A stretch of 64,000 bases of DNA from Didymella arachidicola (lineage: Eukaryota > Ascomycota > Dothideomycetes > Pleosporales > Didymellaceae). Shown here piece after piece: positions 9,788 through 20,240 of the stretch (position 1 is its first letter; the number at the start of each line of letters is the position of its first letter). The notes beneath the pieces were generated by a model. It searched no databases. It was given only the letters and a program-made list of their open reading frames with translations, and had not been told where the DNA came from. Location of the stretch: assembly GCA_016630955.3 (NCBI GenBank), contig CM049990.2:1240001-1304000 (forward strand), given 5' to 3'. The position numbers and the translations under genes were made by a program.

Positions 9788-10635
9788 ATGCTCAGCTTCC
9801 TCTTTCTCGCCGCAGCTCCCCTCCTGTCATTTGCACAGCAGCTCCAGCAGCCTCTCAAGGAACACCAGCCTGAGCTAATATTTCCTTTGAAGGTAATGCA
9901 TCGATGTTTTGGATGCGAGGAGCCATGCTGACATGCTATCAGCTAAATGGTGGGAGAACCTATGTGTTTGAGTCTGCCATCGACGGCATCAGGGCGTTGT
10001 CCTCGAAAGCATTCGCCGACATTGAGAGCTATCGTAAACTCAACTCTCACCCACAGACTGCCTTGGTCAACATTCCATTCAACGCCTCCAAGACAGGCAG
10101 CATAATCCTCGGTACCGTTGAGTCGACCAACGCTCGGTTGCAACAGGACTTCAACTGGCTCGACACGTCGATGCCGGGTGAGCACATACCGATCACTCAC
10201 ATTGGAATTCGCAAAGGTGCTATGGTCTCGAAAGACACCTACGCCACACGCCTCGCTCTGGAGACGCCGTACATCTCTCTTCCCGGCGAAATTTACGACA
10301 TCCTACTTCAGGCTACCAACCCAACGCCCCACCAGCACGGTAACGGATACGACGATGTTGTAGACTGCAGTGCTCTCGACAGGTATCCAGACTTAGTCCT
10401 TGGCTTGGAGCCCGAAATTGAAGAAAGCGGGGACGATGAAGATGTGGCTGAGGAGAGGGAACTCGTGATAACCCCCAAGCAATATGTTCTGGAGACAGAG
10501 GCAGATCATTGCATATTGTTGGCGCAGCGAGCTTATCAGCGAGGTCGCGAAGAGGTGGTGCTTGGGTGGGCTGCTTTGAGAGGACGAGACCTAGTGCTCG
10601 ATTGGATCAATGAGAGGACTGGCTTCGGGAGTTGA
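9788..10635 (+). CDS. Secreted protein, degenerate pepsin-like (A1) fold
   Basis: Two exons: 9788-9892 and 9943-10635, with a 50-base intron that has a CTGAC branch site; the product is 265 residues. Exon 1 encodes a signal peptide (MLSFLFLAAAPLLSFA) and a short linker. The remainder resembles the C-terminal lobe of an aspartic protease: TPYISLPGEIYDILLQA, then PDLVLGLEPE, a KQYVLE segment and near the end VVLGWAALRGRDLVLDWINERTGF, which matches the usual LG..FLR..YVVFD...RIGF ending. The position where the second catalytic DTG/DSG would sit reads ALETPY, so the Asp is missing, and the whole N-terminal lobe with the first Asp is absent. The protein is therefore unlikely to be a protease; it could be a secreted pseudo-protease or an effector-like protein. 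The family call is an inference from the C-terminal pattern. Confidence 0.65.
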
Positions 10636-11722
10636 ACATCAAGCAAAGACCTATGCGCATTATGACTGTACCGTCATATGTATAAATATTACTTTCATGC
10701 ACGTGTGTTCCGTTATCAAAAACGATGCATCGATTTGTCGACAGCCTCGCTGTACAGCACGTGCAGAGCTGATTCTCTAGGCAGAGGCTCTGGGCGCTCA
10801 AGTGAGGGCCTGCTGTCGTGTTTCAGGCTGCTGAACATTCTTGCAGACCTCCTCTGCACAACACACAAGCTTCACTCCCTTCCAAGATCTGTGTAATAAT
10901 TGACGACACGAGATGCCGCGGATACACGGCACGCATTTGGGTCTCTGCAGCTTGCCACAGCGCAGCTTGCCAGCTCGCCGCACACATCGCCCAAGACGCG
11001 AGCAGGCCCCCAACAATACACCGATACCAGATAGCAACAGCGCGAAGTAAACACCAAGACTCACTCGTGTGCATCACTTTGTTGCGATCGGTACCCGAGT
11101 AAATCTACCTGCAGCTGTCAAAGTGTCGTCAGCGGTCGCCGGTCGTAATTGCTCGGCATTGCTGTTATTTCCCGGCTCATCTTTTCTTCGGAAACCAAGC
11201 GCTGTTGTTGATTCAGTTACTTTGCCATCTCTAAACCTCGCCCTCTCATGCCTGTTTCCGCGCATTCATTCAATGAGGCTGTGCAGCAGCAGGAAGAACG
11301 CGCAATCGCCCTCAAACAAGACTCTCGTTAAGATGATGTTGCCGTCGACTATTGGGAGGCTGCCCCTGACCAAGGCTGGGCGCATGCAAAGCGCGCCTCT
11401 CACCATTCATATCCCAGGCCTTGGCCGCTTGGCCTAACATCCCGCTGCGATTTCCTGCCACCCGCCAACACCACAGGACTTGGCTTGATGCCCGCCAGGC
11501 AAGACGATGAGGGTTGGCAGTTCCACATGCAGGATTATCGGGGCTACCAAGACATTGGTGCTCCTGCTTCAAATAAGATCACTCTCGGTCTCCGTTCTTC
11601 TCTCAATGCCTCTTGTTTGACCGTCTTCTACCAAAACCCGTTCCTCTTTACCAGTCACTCGTTAGACTCAGTTGCGCCTTCTATAGCCTTTTAATTTCTG
11701 TTCTCGGTCTACGGTCAACATC
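10636..11722. other. Intergenic and GH72 promoter/leader
   Basis: There is no supported gene; only short overlapping frames occur. The last few hundred bases before 11723 are pyrimidine-rich (TCTTCTCTC and similar), typical of the leader of a well-expressed fungal gene. Confidence 0.5.
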
Positions 11723-13138
11723 ATGAAACTCATTCTCCTTTCCGCGCTCGGTGCGGCCATCAGCCCAGTTTTCGCCAGCGTTGTTGCCCGTCAGAGCGGA
11801 TCGAAGGGAAAGCTCACACCAGTCACGGTCAAAGGCAATGCTTTCTTCGCTGGTGACGATCGTTTCTACGTTCGCGGTGTTGCCTATCAGCCAGGTTTGT
11901 CTTCCACGGTTGGACGCGGAAAGAATGGCAGTCATTAACACACAATAGGTGGTGCGGCTGATGCGAAGGACCCTCTGCTCGACATCGAGGGCTTGAAGCG
12001 TGATGTTGCCAACTTCAAGGATCTTGGAATCAACACCATCCGTATCTATACTATTGACAACTCCAAGAACCACGACGAGGGCATGAAGATCCTCGACGAT
12101 GCCGGTATCTACCTTGCTCTTGATGCCAACACTCCCGACTACTCCCTCAACCGTGAGACCAACGCCACTCTCCACCGCTCGTACAACGACGTCTACCTCC
12201 AGTCTGTCTTTGCCACGATCGAGGCGTTCCACGATTACAACAACCTTCTCTTGTTCTTCTCCGGAAACGAGGTCATCAACGAGCGCAACAACACCGGCGC
12301 TGCCACCTACATCAAGGCCGTCACCCGTGACATGAAGCGCTTCATTGGCAACAAGTCTCCCCGTACCATCCCTGTCGGTTACTCGGCCGCTGATGTCTCC
12401 GAGAACATCGAGGAGCAAGCTCTGTTCTTCAACTGTGGCTCTGACGACGAGCGCTCTGACTTCTTCGCTTTCAACGACTACTCCTGGTGCGACCCCTCCT
12501 CCTTCACCCAGTCCGGCTGGGACAAGAAGGTCGAGCTCTACAGCAACTACAGCAAGCCCATCTTCCTCTCCGAATACGGCTGCATCACCAACCGCCGCGA
12601 CTGGGGCGAAGTCGCCGCCCTCTACTCCACCAACATGACCGGCGTCTACTCCGGCGGTCTCGCCTACGAATACACCGTCGAGCCCAACGGCTACGGTCTC
12701 GTCGAGGTCAACTCCAACGGCGACATCGAGCCCAACGCAGACTTCGAGCGCCTGAAGAAAGCCTTCGCCGCGACCAACAACCCCACCGGCGCTGGCGGCT
12801 ACCGCGAGAATGGCGAGGCGTCTGAGTGCCCCAGCGAGTCTGAGGACTGGGAGGTCCGCACCACCGTCCTGCCCGCCATGCCCAAGAAAGCAGAGAAATA
12901 CATGACCGGCGATGTCGGCACCGGGCCTGGTCTCGAGGGCGATGGCTCCCATTTCGCGGGCGAGCCGTCGGAGTCCACGGCTACTGCTGGTTCCGGACAG
13001 CCTACGCGCTCTGCTAGCCCCAGCGGCGGCAGCGGCAGCGGTGGTGCTACCGGTGCTGCGGCCGGTATGGATGTCCCCCTCAAGATGATGGGTGTTGTTG
13101 GTGCTGGTGTGCTCTTCGGCGCCGCGCTGCTTTTCTAG
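11723..13138 (+). CDS. GH72 1,3-beta-glucanosyltransferase, GPI-anchored
   Basis: Two exons, 11723-11894 and 11949-13138; the 54-base intron splits the YQPGG motif; 453 residues. The protein elongates and branches cell-wall beta-1,3-glucan on the outside of the plasma membrane (Gas/Gel/Phr family). A signal peptide occupies about residues 1-20 (MKLILLSALGAAISPVFAS). The GH72 domain begins at about residue 35 (VKGNAFF, FYVRGVAYQPGG). The acid/base Glu is in FSGNEV (about residue 165) and the nucleophile Glu in FLSEYGC (about 264). A Ser/Gly/Thr-rich region follows, then a hydrophobic C-terminus (MMGVVGAGVLFGAALLF), as for GPI attachment. No Cys-rich CBM43 domain is present, so it belongs to the shorter subfamily. 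Strong codon bias suggests high expression; the long antisense frame here is a shadow of that bias. Confidence 0.95.
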
Positions 13139-13690
13139 ATCGACTGGACGTGTCGTGAGGTGTGCATCGAAGCGAGCGAAAATACCCGTAGCGTAGCGTA
13201 GGATAGAGGTGTGCTTTACTTAGTTGGAGTCGTTTTTCCTCTGTACCAGTCCACTATATCTTGAACAGAAACCATACTCTCGTTTCAAAAGTAATTATTG
13301 TGCGATATGTTGCATCGTGATTATCGTGCGGAGCAAAAGCCCTGACGCGACTCTGTGGAGTGCTTCGGAGTGTGCCAGTGAGGTTTGCAGCTCAGGCAGT
13401 CACGACCCATGGCCTTGCAGGAGCTCTTGCCTCTAAACACCACATCAACAGAGCTCTCACGACAGCAGGAAGTCTCCTGATTGGTGTCATGTCCCGAAGT
13501 TTTCTTCTGCCAACTCGCCATTTTGCAATCGAGTCGAAGGCAAGTACACCTATGAATGATCGAGGAACGCCCAAGAGACATGGATTGAAAGCGACACGCC
13601 ATGCCCTCTCACGACTTTATACATCTATTGCACATGTAAACTGCAATTCTATTTTGTTCCTCAGCTACACCATTTCCCACAGACTCGTCC
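13139..13690. other. Intergenic between convergent genes
   Basis: The 3' regions of the GH72 gene and of XPB. No gene or structured element was seen. Confidence 0.55.
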
Positions 13691-16090
13691 CTATTTCTTC
13701 CCACTACTCCTCGCAAGCCCCTTCAAGAACGAATTCTTCACACCCTTCACACCCTTCAACTCCTTATTCCTGCTCTTATTCGTCTCCAAATACGCCATAT
13801 CCTGACCGCCCGAGTACTCACTCAATGCGCCCGCCGTCCTCCTCACCCCACCCTTCTTCTTCTTGCCCACAGTGCTAGCGTAACTGCTGCTAAACGCATC
13901 GCCTTGGATATTCTCGACCTTTGCGTCCTCGTCCTTGGCGAGGAGGACGTCCATGAGCAGCTCGCGGCGATCCTGGGGCGTGTTGAAGGCGATGTTTTCG
14001 TGCTTTTCGATGCCCTCGAGGCGGGTGATGACTTTGAAGGCGTAGCCCTGGTCGACGAGGAAGGCTTGGCGTTTGGAGGAGTAGAACATCTCGTCTGTGT
14101 CTTTGGATACGAGGGAGTAGAAGAAGGCGTTGAATCCTTCGTCGTTACGGCGCTTGGCTCGCAAGATACGGCCTAGGCGTTGTGCTTCCTGTCTACGGGA
14201 ACCGTAGTGCGAAGAGATCTGGATGAGACATGTTGCTTCGGGGAGGTCGAGACTTGTATCGCCGATCTTGGAAAGGAAGATGGTGTTGACAAGTGGGTTG
14301 TGCTGGAAGTTTTCGAGAATGCGGAGACGTTCGTTCTGTGGGGTGGCGCCGTAGATGTACGCTTTGCCGAGCTTACGGGAGTACTTCTCCAGGGCGTAGA
14401 CGTTGTCGGAAAATACTATGATCTTGTCTCCTCGCGACTCGTGATAATCGATGAGGAATTGACACGCCTGGAACTTTCGAGGGTTCATGATCGACAGCAG
14501 CGCCCGCTTTTGCAGTGATGCTGGCTTGAGCCATTCTTGGTAGAACTCAGGCGTCATTTGACACCAGACTTCAGCACACTGCACCCGAGCAATGTGCCCT
14601 TGCTCGGAGAGCTCTTGCCAATTGGCTTCGTATAGCTTGGGCCCAACAAGGAAGTTGAGATCGTCAATCTTGTCATCTTCTCGCAGCAGCGTAGCGGTGA
14701 GCCCAAGCTTTGCGTGGGACGCAATCTGGTAGGTGACCTTCTTGAAGATGTTGGCAGGTACAACGTGCACCTCGTCAGCAATCAACAAACCCCACTCCCG
14801 TTCTCTGATGAAGTTCATGACCTTCTCGGCATCGTGTGATCGCTTCTGAACGGTACTGATCATAGAGTATGTACTGATGATGATACCAGCATTCCGAGGG
14901 AAGACTGCTTTGTTTTCTGCTGTGAAGACAGCGATGTCTTCAGGGTTGATGTTTGACCATTTGATGAATTCGGCTCTCCATTGCACGACACTCATAGCAC
15001 TAGTACAGAGCACGATGACCGATTTCTTGACACCACATGCTGCTGTGATACCGACAAGCGTCTTACCTGCGCCACAGGGGAGGACGATGATGCCTGATCG
15101 TGCTCGAGAATTAGAGAACATCTTACTCAGGGCTTTCTCCTGGTAGTAACGGATCTGGGCGTGGGGCTTCAGATCAATCTCGAGATTTGGGTTCTTCATG
15201 TCGTTGTTGAAGTCGTACTCTTCAGTCAGGGGAAGGCCTATTGCTCGGCAGCGCTTTACGACTCGTTCTCTTTCATCGCTCTTGATCTGAAATGAGTGCA
15301 CCTGAGCTACTTCGTCATCATCATCGTCCTCTCGCAATGTCGCAATCATGTCTGCAGGTGCTGGCTCTGTACCAGATGCTTGTACGATTTGGTTGGCTCC
15401 AGCAGCAAGCTTGGTGCCGGGAATGGCCATTTGCCCAATCTTCGGGGCAGCTTCCTTCATCAGGCCTTCAGTCTGATCTGCTCTGCACTCGGCAACGATA
15501 GGATCACGGAGAAGTTTATTCAGTATGGTTGGGTCTTCACTTTCGATAAAAGAAAGCGTCTTCTTCAAGACAATTTTGGCTTTGCCGAAGGCTGAGGTGG
15601 ACTTTTCGACGAACTGGATGAGCGAGTCTGACAAGGCGGTCTTGGAGTACTTGTCGAGCTTGTCGATGATCTCCTGACTTGAGTGGCCCACACTTACGGC
15701 AGCGAACAGACTGTGTGTGGTGAGTTGGTATTCGTGCATCTTTGACACACGCGACTGAGGTTCAGCAATATTAATCAAGAAGTCCTGTGCCTCGTCAAAG
15801 AGCGGGTGGAAGGATTCGATTATGATGCCGCCGGTATCATTCACCCAGAGAGGGCGGTTCTGCTGATCCGGCTTCAGAGGCGCGTGCGACTGGTCAGATT
15901 TCCTGAACAAATGGGCCGCTGCGTCTCTTGGTTGTGTTGCTCGCGCCCGTTTCGTCATGGCTTTGACGTCAAACTGATCCTTGAGGGTGTCGAACATTTC
16001 CTGGTCACTCATGGGCCCAACATCTCCATCGTCGTACGCATCCTCGGCCTCGGCCTCAGCCGCAGTCTGCAGCTTACGTTTGGGCGGCAT
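13691..16090 (-). CDS. SSL2: XPB/Ssl2, TFIIH 3'-5' DNA helicase/translocase
   Basis: A single 799-residue exon. XPB is the TFIIH translocase that opens promoter DNA for RNA polymerase II and opens the damage bubble in nucleotide excision repair. The N-terminal domain (about 70-250) contains RPLWVNDTGGIIIESFHPLF and EYQLTTHSLFAAVSVG, family hallmarks. Helicase motif I is LPCGAGKT at about residue 338 and motif II is the DEVH box (IADEVHVVP) at about 440; LGLTATLLRED is motif III. The second RecA domain has KIIVFSDNVYALE, IFLSKIGDTSLDLPEA and QRLGRILRAKRR. The end (KSRNKELKGVKGVKNSFLK) is basic. Length and motif order are typical. It is divergent from the Hid1 gene, with a shared 560-base upstream region. 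Confidence 0.97.
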   Translation of the reverse strand: MPPKRKLQTAAEAEAEDAYDDGDVGPMSDQEMFDTLKDQFDVKAMTKRARATQPRDAAAHLFRKSDQSHAPLKPDQQNRPLWVNDTGGIIIESFHPLFDEAQDFLINIAEPQSRVSKMHEYQLTTHSLFAAVSVGHSSQEIIDKLDKYSKTALSDSLIQFVEKSTSAFGKAKIVLKKTLSFIESEDPTILNKLLRDPIVAECRADQTEGLMKEAAPKIGQMAIPGTKLAAGANQIVQASGTEPAPADMIATLREDDDDDEVAQVHSFQIKSDERERVVKRCRAIGLPLTEEYDFNNDMKNPNLEIDLKPHAQIRYYQEKALSKMFSNSRARSGIIVLPCGAGKTLVGITAACGVKKSVIVLCTSAMSVVQWRAEFIKWSNINPEDIAVFTAENKAVFPRNAGIIISTYSMISTVQKRSHDAEKVMNFIREREWGLLIADEVHVVPANIFKKVTYQIASHAKLGLTATLLREDDKIDDLNFLVGPKLYEANWQELSEQGHIARVQCAEVWCQMTPEFYQEWLKPASLQKRALLSIMNPRKFQACQFLIDYHESRGDKIIVFSDNVYALEKYSRKLGKAYIYGATPQNERLRILENFQHNPLVNTIFLSKIGDTSLDLPEATCLIQISSHYGSRRQEAQRLGRILRAKRRNDEGFNAFFYSLVSKDTDEMFYSSKRQAFLVDQGYAFKVITRLEGIEKHENIAFNTPQDRRELLMDVLLAKDEDAKVENIQGDAFSSSYASTVGKKKKGGVRRTAGALSEYSGGQDMAYLETNKSRNKELKGVKGVKNSFLKGLARSSGKK

Positions 16091-16650
16091 GCTGGCGGAC
16101 CGCTGCGCGCTGTCGGCGCGTTGGGACTTGATGTGTACGCTATGTACCGCGGTGCATACAAATACGGGCGAAGATGGGTATGCGCGCAGGCGGGGCCTGG
16201 GTGACGACGGTGAAGTGGGCGAGGCAGGTGAGGACTGAGGAGGAAGCGTGCTGGTGGCGGAGATGCCTGGGAATCTATCTAACTATCGAGCGTAACTAAT
16301 TGTTACGTCAGCGGAAGAGGGCTTGCCCTGTCCACGACCATGTGGCGCAGTAAGTAGTCCAGGCCTCGACGCAATTCTCAAACGATGACTCTTGCAGACA
16401 CTGCTGTCGAGGCATCGCTGCCCTCCTTGCATAACTGCGGCTTGTGGTCCAGTGCTGGGACGACGTGTCTGACGCGTGTGCATGTGAGCGCTTGGCCGGA
16501 ATCCGGACGGTGAGGCGGCGTTTGCCTGGTCTGCACACCGACGTCAACGGCCGGAGGGCGTGCTTGCTTGCTCCTCAATAGCACCAATACGACACATAGC
16601 ACACATAGCACTCACAGCCATGCACACATGAAGCCGTGACGTGACTTCCA
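16091..16650. other. Bidirectional promoter region of XPB and Hid1
   Basis: The 560 bases between two divergent start codons hold no gene of their own. Short frames inside are not supported by any motif. No clear TATA box was seen on either side. Confidence 0.5.
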
Positions 16651-19609
16651 ATGGGCGCGTCCGACTCCAAACTCACCTTCAAGCAGGGCATCTTCCGCCT
16701 GTCGGAGCCCAAGCAGATCCCCGCCGACGATGAATACTGGACGGGCTTCTGGGAGCTGCCCGAGAGCACAGAGGACGTCTTCTCGCTCTTCTCGCCCGCT
16801 GATATCCGCCGCACGCGCGACCACAACCTCGCCAACCTCGAGACGCTGATCCTCGCCGTGACATCGCGCCTTGTCGTCCTGCGCAACCATCCCTCCTTTC
16901 CCGACCCCGAGCTTGCGCCCGAACGCGATGCGCTCAACTGCATACGCGTCCTCACGAGGCTGCTGCCCTTCGTTTACGAGGCCGACCACCTCGAATCGTG
17001 GGAGGAGACGTTCTTCTGGACGGAACGCCGGAAGCGCAGTCGGCGCAGCCAGCTGCTGAAGAGCGACGTCATCTTCGACGAGTCTGACCCAGACCCAACG
17101 CCAACAGAGGCCGAGCCTGAGTTCACAAAGGCGAAGCCTCTCGCTGAAGAGATCATCGACACGCTGATAGACCTGCTGTTCTTCTCCGAGTTCACGCTGC
17201 CCAAGGTCCCGGCCGGCAAGAACAAGGTCTCGTACGCGATATGGCAGAGCGGCGTGGGGTGCAACACACCCGTGGCTTCGACCAAGGAGTTCGAGAGCAA
17301 CCGCACGGAGATACTGAGGCTGCTGCTCGCGTTTGCTAGCAAGTCCATGTACATGTCAGCGGGTACGTCAGCCTCATGCACGGACAGCATAAGGAACTGC
17401 TGACGCATGATAGCTATCTTGCCGGTGAAGGGCGTCAGAGCGATCACATACATGGCGACATGTCCAGAGAAGCAGGTTGTCCTGTCAGTACTTTGTTCGA
17501 TGCTGAACACCGTACGTCCCGTCCACTACCTCCACTCAACTCATACTAATTTTTGCAGACACTGAAATACAACCCCGCCACATGGCGCGTACCCTACGAC
17601 CACGTTGTGTTCAAGGACCAACGGCAGATCCTTGTTACGTACTGCTTACAACTGCTTCTGGTTCTGATACTGTACCCAATACCTGAGGCTGGCAACGGGC
17701 CTGCGCCCAAAAACTTCTTCAGGCATTTCCTCGGACGTCTCCACCGCCCGCAAGATTTCCAGTTTCTCGTGGATGGCATGACAAGGAACCTGAATCAGCC
17801 GGTCAGTCGGTCTTCGTCCGACACATCGGGATTTAGCTAACAGACTACAGCTTCAAGCGAACACATCATACCTCCCCGGTAGCCACAAGTCGCTGACATG
17901 GGCACCAGAAATGATCATGCTGTTCTGGGAAGCCCTGCAGTGTAACAAGCGCTTCCGCTCTTTCATTGTCGATACAGACAGGGCCCATGACTTTGTGGTG
18001 CTGTTGCTGTACTACGCGATCGATCAGCGCAATGACCCTTCGAAACAGGGCCTTGTGCGCATGTGCGTCTTTGTACTGCAGACTCTGAGCGTCGAGCCTC
18101 AATTCGGCAAGAGCTTGAACAAGGTCTTTGAAGGTCAAGAGACACTACCTCCGACTATCAGGATCCCCAACTTTCACGGTACCTATGCCGACTACGTTAT
18201 CACGGTAGGTTTCATCGACGCGTGCGTTGACATCAGCTAACAATCGCAGTCTATCTACACATTGCTCACAACTGGCAAGGGCAAGCTGGAGCCCATATAC
18301 CCGGCTCTGCTTGCCATTCTAAACAACATAGCTGCCCACGTGCAAAACCTCGGACGTGCACCGAGGTCAAAACTGCTCCAGCTCTTCGCATCGATGTCAT
18401 CGCCCAGCTTCTTGTTGGCTAATGACAACAATCACACTCTTCTGCACTCACTGCTTGAAGCTATCAATGCAATGGTTGAGCATCAATATGAACGTGAGTG
18501 CCAACGAGAATACATCATGCACAAATATTGACCATTCAAAGATAACCCCAATTTGGTGTATGCCATCATAAGATCGAAAAAGAAGTTCCAGGCATTACGA
18601 GACTTTACACTCGAGAGCGGACAAGAAGAGATAGAGCGCCGGAACCAGCTGCGCAAAGAAGGCAATGGTGCAGAGCTGTCGAGACAGACGTCCATCGATA
18701 GCCTGAGAAGTCCCACAGCCGCATGCACGCCGTCGTTGGGTAACGTCCCCGAAGAGAACAGTGCCTTTGCTATTGGCAGCGACGACGATGAGGATTCAGA
18801 TGCAGAGGAAGCGAGCCAACCACAGCAACCGAGGTCGCCAGTACAATCACTGCCATCGGGCGGCTCACGCGGTGCATCGCGAAGCGCGTCGATAGCCTCC
18901 TCGGTAGATGAGTCTGTGCCTCTACAACTACGGGGCATGTCCGAGAAAGCGCGGGGGAAGATGCCAGTTGGGCAACCCACATTTTCGCGCCAGAACAGCA
19001 CCACCAGCCTGGCTAGCTTCAGCGCGACACCTAATTTGGGTGCGAACGAATTCTTCACGCCATCGGTCACATGGGTAAATTGATGTTCCTCAGCATTTGA
19101 CATGGAAAAACTCTAACATGTTACAGCTCGAATCCTGGCTGAGTGAGCTGCCCCTACACTCGACTCTCATGCTCATACAGACTCTAAGCCCACTGCTCGA
19201 CTCCAGCGCCGACACAACAACTGCCCTGAACACCATCAAGTCTACTGCTATCCGTGGCATTGAGCCCTCGCCAATCCGCGTGCACCTTTTTGAGTGGTCT
19301 ACTCTGTCTCTGGGCTGGTACGAGTCCCTTCTCTGGGGTTTTGTATTCGCCAGTGAAATGGTCGTCGCCAAGGGCACAGCGGGCGTGTGGAACAATACCA
19401 GCATCCGCCTGTTCAAGGTGCAGCAGGGTGAGAGCCAGACGCCGAGTCTACTGGCACCACGAGGAGCCGTAGATGCTGTCGGGAGCAATCTGGTGCAAAG
19501 GATTGGCAGTCTGAACCTGGGACGTGCGGTGCCGGGCAGTGCTACCCCGGCGCCAGTAGGGAGAGGCGTGGGGAGCGGCGGCGGCCAGACAGGCGTCAGA
19601 GACGTGTAG
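16651..19609 (+). CDS. Hid1-family Golgi/trafficking protein
   Basis: Seven exons: 16651-17362, 17414-17511, 17559-17801, 17851-18204, 18250-18493, 18542-19074 and 19127-19609, giving 888 residues with frame kept across all junctions. The start MGASDSKLTFKQGIFRLSE matches the Hid1 family, and Gly2 fits N-myristoylation, known for animal HID1. Conserved stretches include EDVFSLFSPADIRRTRDHNL, a PVKGVRAITYMATCP segment, LKYNPATWRVPYDHVVF and EHNPNLVYAIIRSKKKFQAL. An acidic/Ser-rich region (about 640-760) precedes the C-terminal LESWLSELPLHSTLMLIQTL. Animal HID1 acts at the Golgi in secretory-granule sorting; the fungal protein is inferred to act in Golgi trafficking. The 3' splice site at 18541 (CAAAG) is weak but is required by the protein alignment. 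Confidence 0.9.
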
Positions 19610-20240
19610 TAGGCTATCGTTTGCGGGCTTATCTCCACGACAGACGGCGGGAGCAAGAGGTAGACATTCACGGAGTAACGACAGTTCGGCCTCGCCTACT
19701 GCGGTACCTCAAAGTCACTCGGTATCTTTACGCTGTACACGCTGATTGGTGTTCCTGGACCAGGTCTCGCTTCCTGCACTCGACATGGTAGTATACTTGT
19801 CGATCTTTGGACCCTGAGTGGCGGGGCATAGCCACAGTGTGGCGACAGCCCTGCAGAGGTTTGAACATCAAATCGGCACTTGCCTTCGAGCAACGAATCA
19901 GCATCCATAAAATAACTAAATATACAATCTAGACCCTTTTCCTGTCGATACCGGAGCGTCTGAACGCGTATACTCCATGCATGCCTGACGTACTCCAGCA
20001 GTTCACTACTGCATCAGGCAATCCCGTTCCTTTTCGAGCACTTTCTTCTGCCTCTCCTCTAGGTCCCGTGCATACATGGCTGGGGAAATCGCAGCTGCGC
20101 AGCTGCAGCATAAACCGGCGACCCTCTCGCGCTCCTCTGGGTCTGCTTCTCTGGTTCGAAACACGCTATGTGACGCTTTTTCGGTGCTTCCTTTTACCCA
20201 TTGCTTCGGTGCTCCTGTCTGTGCATGACACTCACACATC
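19610..20240. other. Intergenic, tandem genes
   Basis: This lies between Hid1 and the epoxide-hydrolase-like gene on the same strand. No gene, RNA or repeat was recognised; it presumably holds the 3' UTR of one and the promoter of the other. Confidence 0.5.

Noticed and set aside
11681..12952. A 423-codon frame on the strand opposite the GH72 gene
   Set aside because: It is the mirror of a strongly codon-biased gene; its translation is Val/Gly/Asp-rich low complexity with no domain, and the opposite strand has a complete, motif-rich gene.
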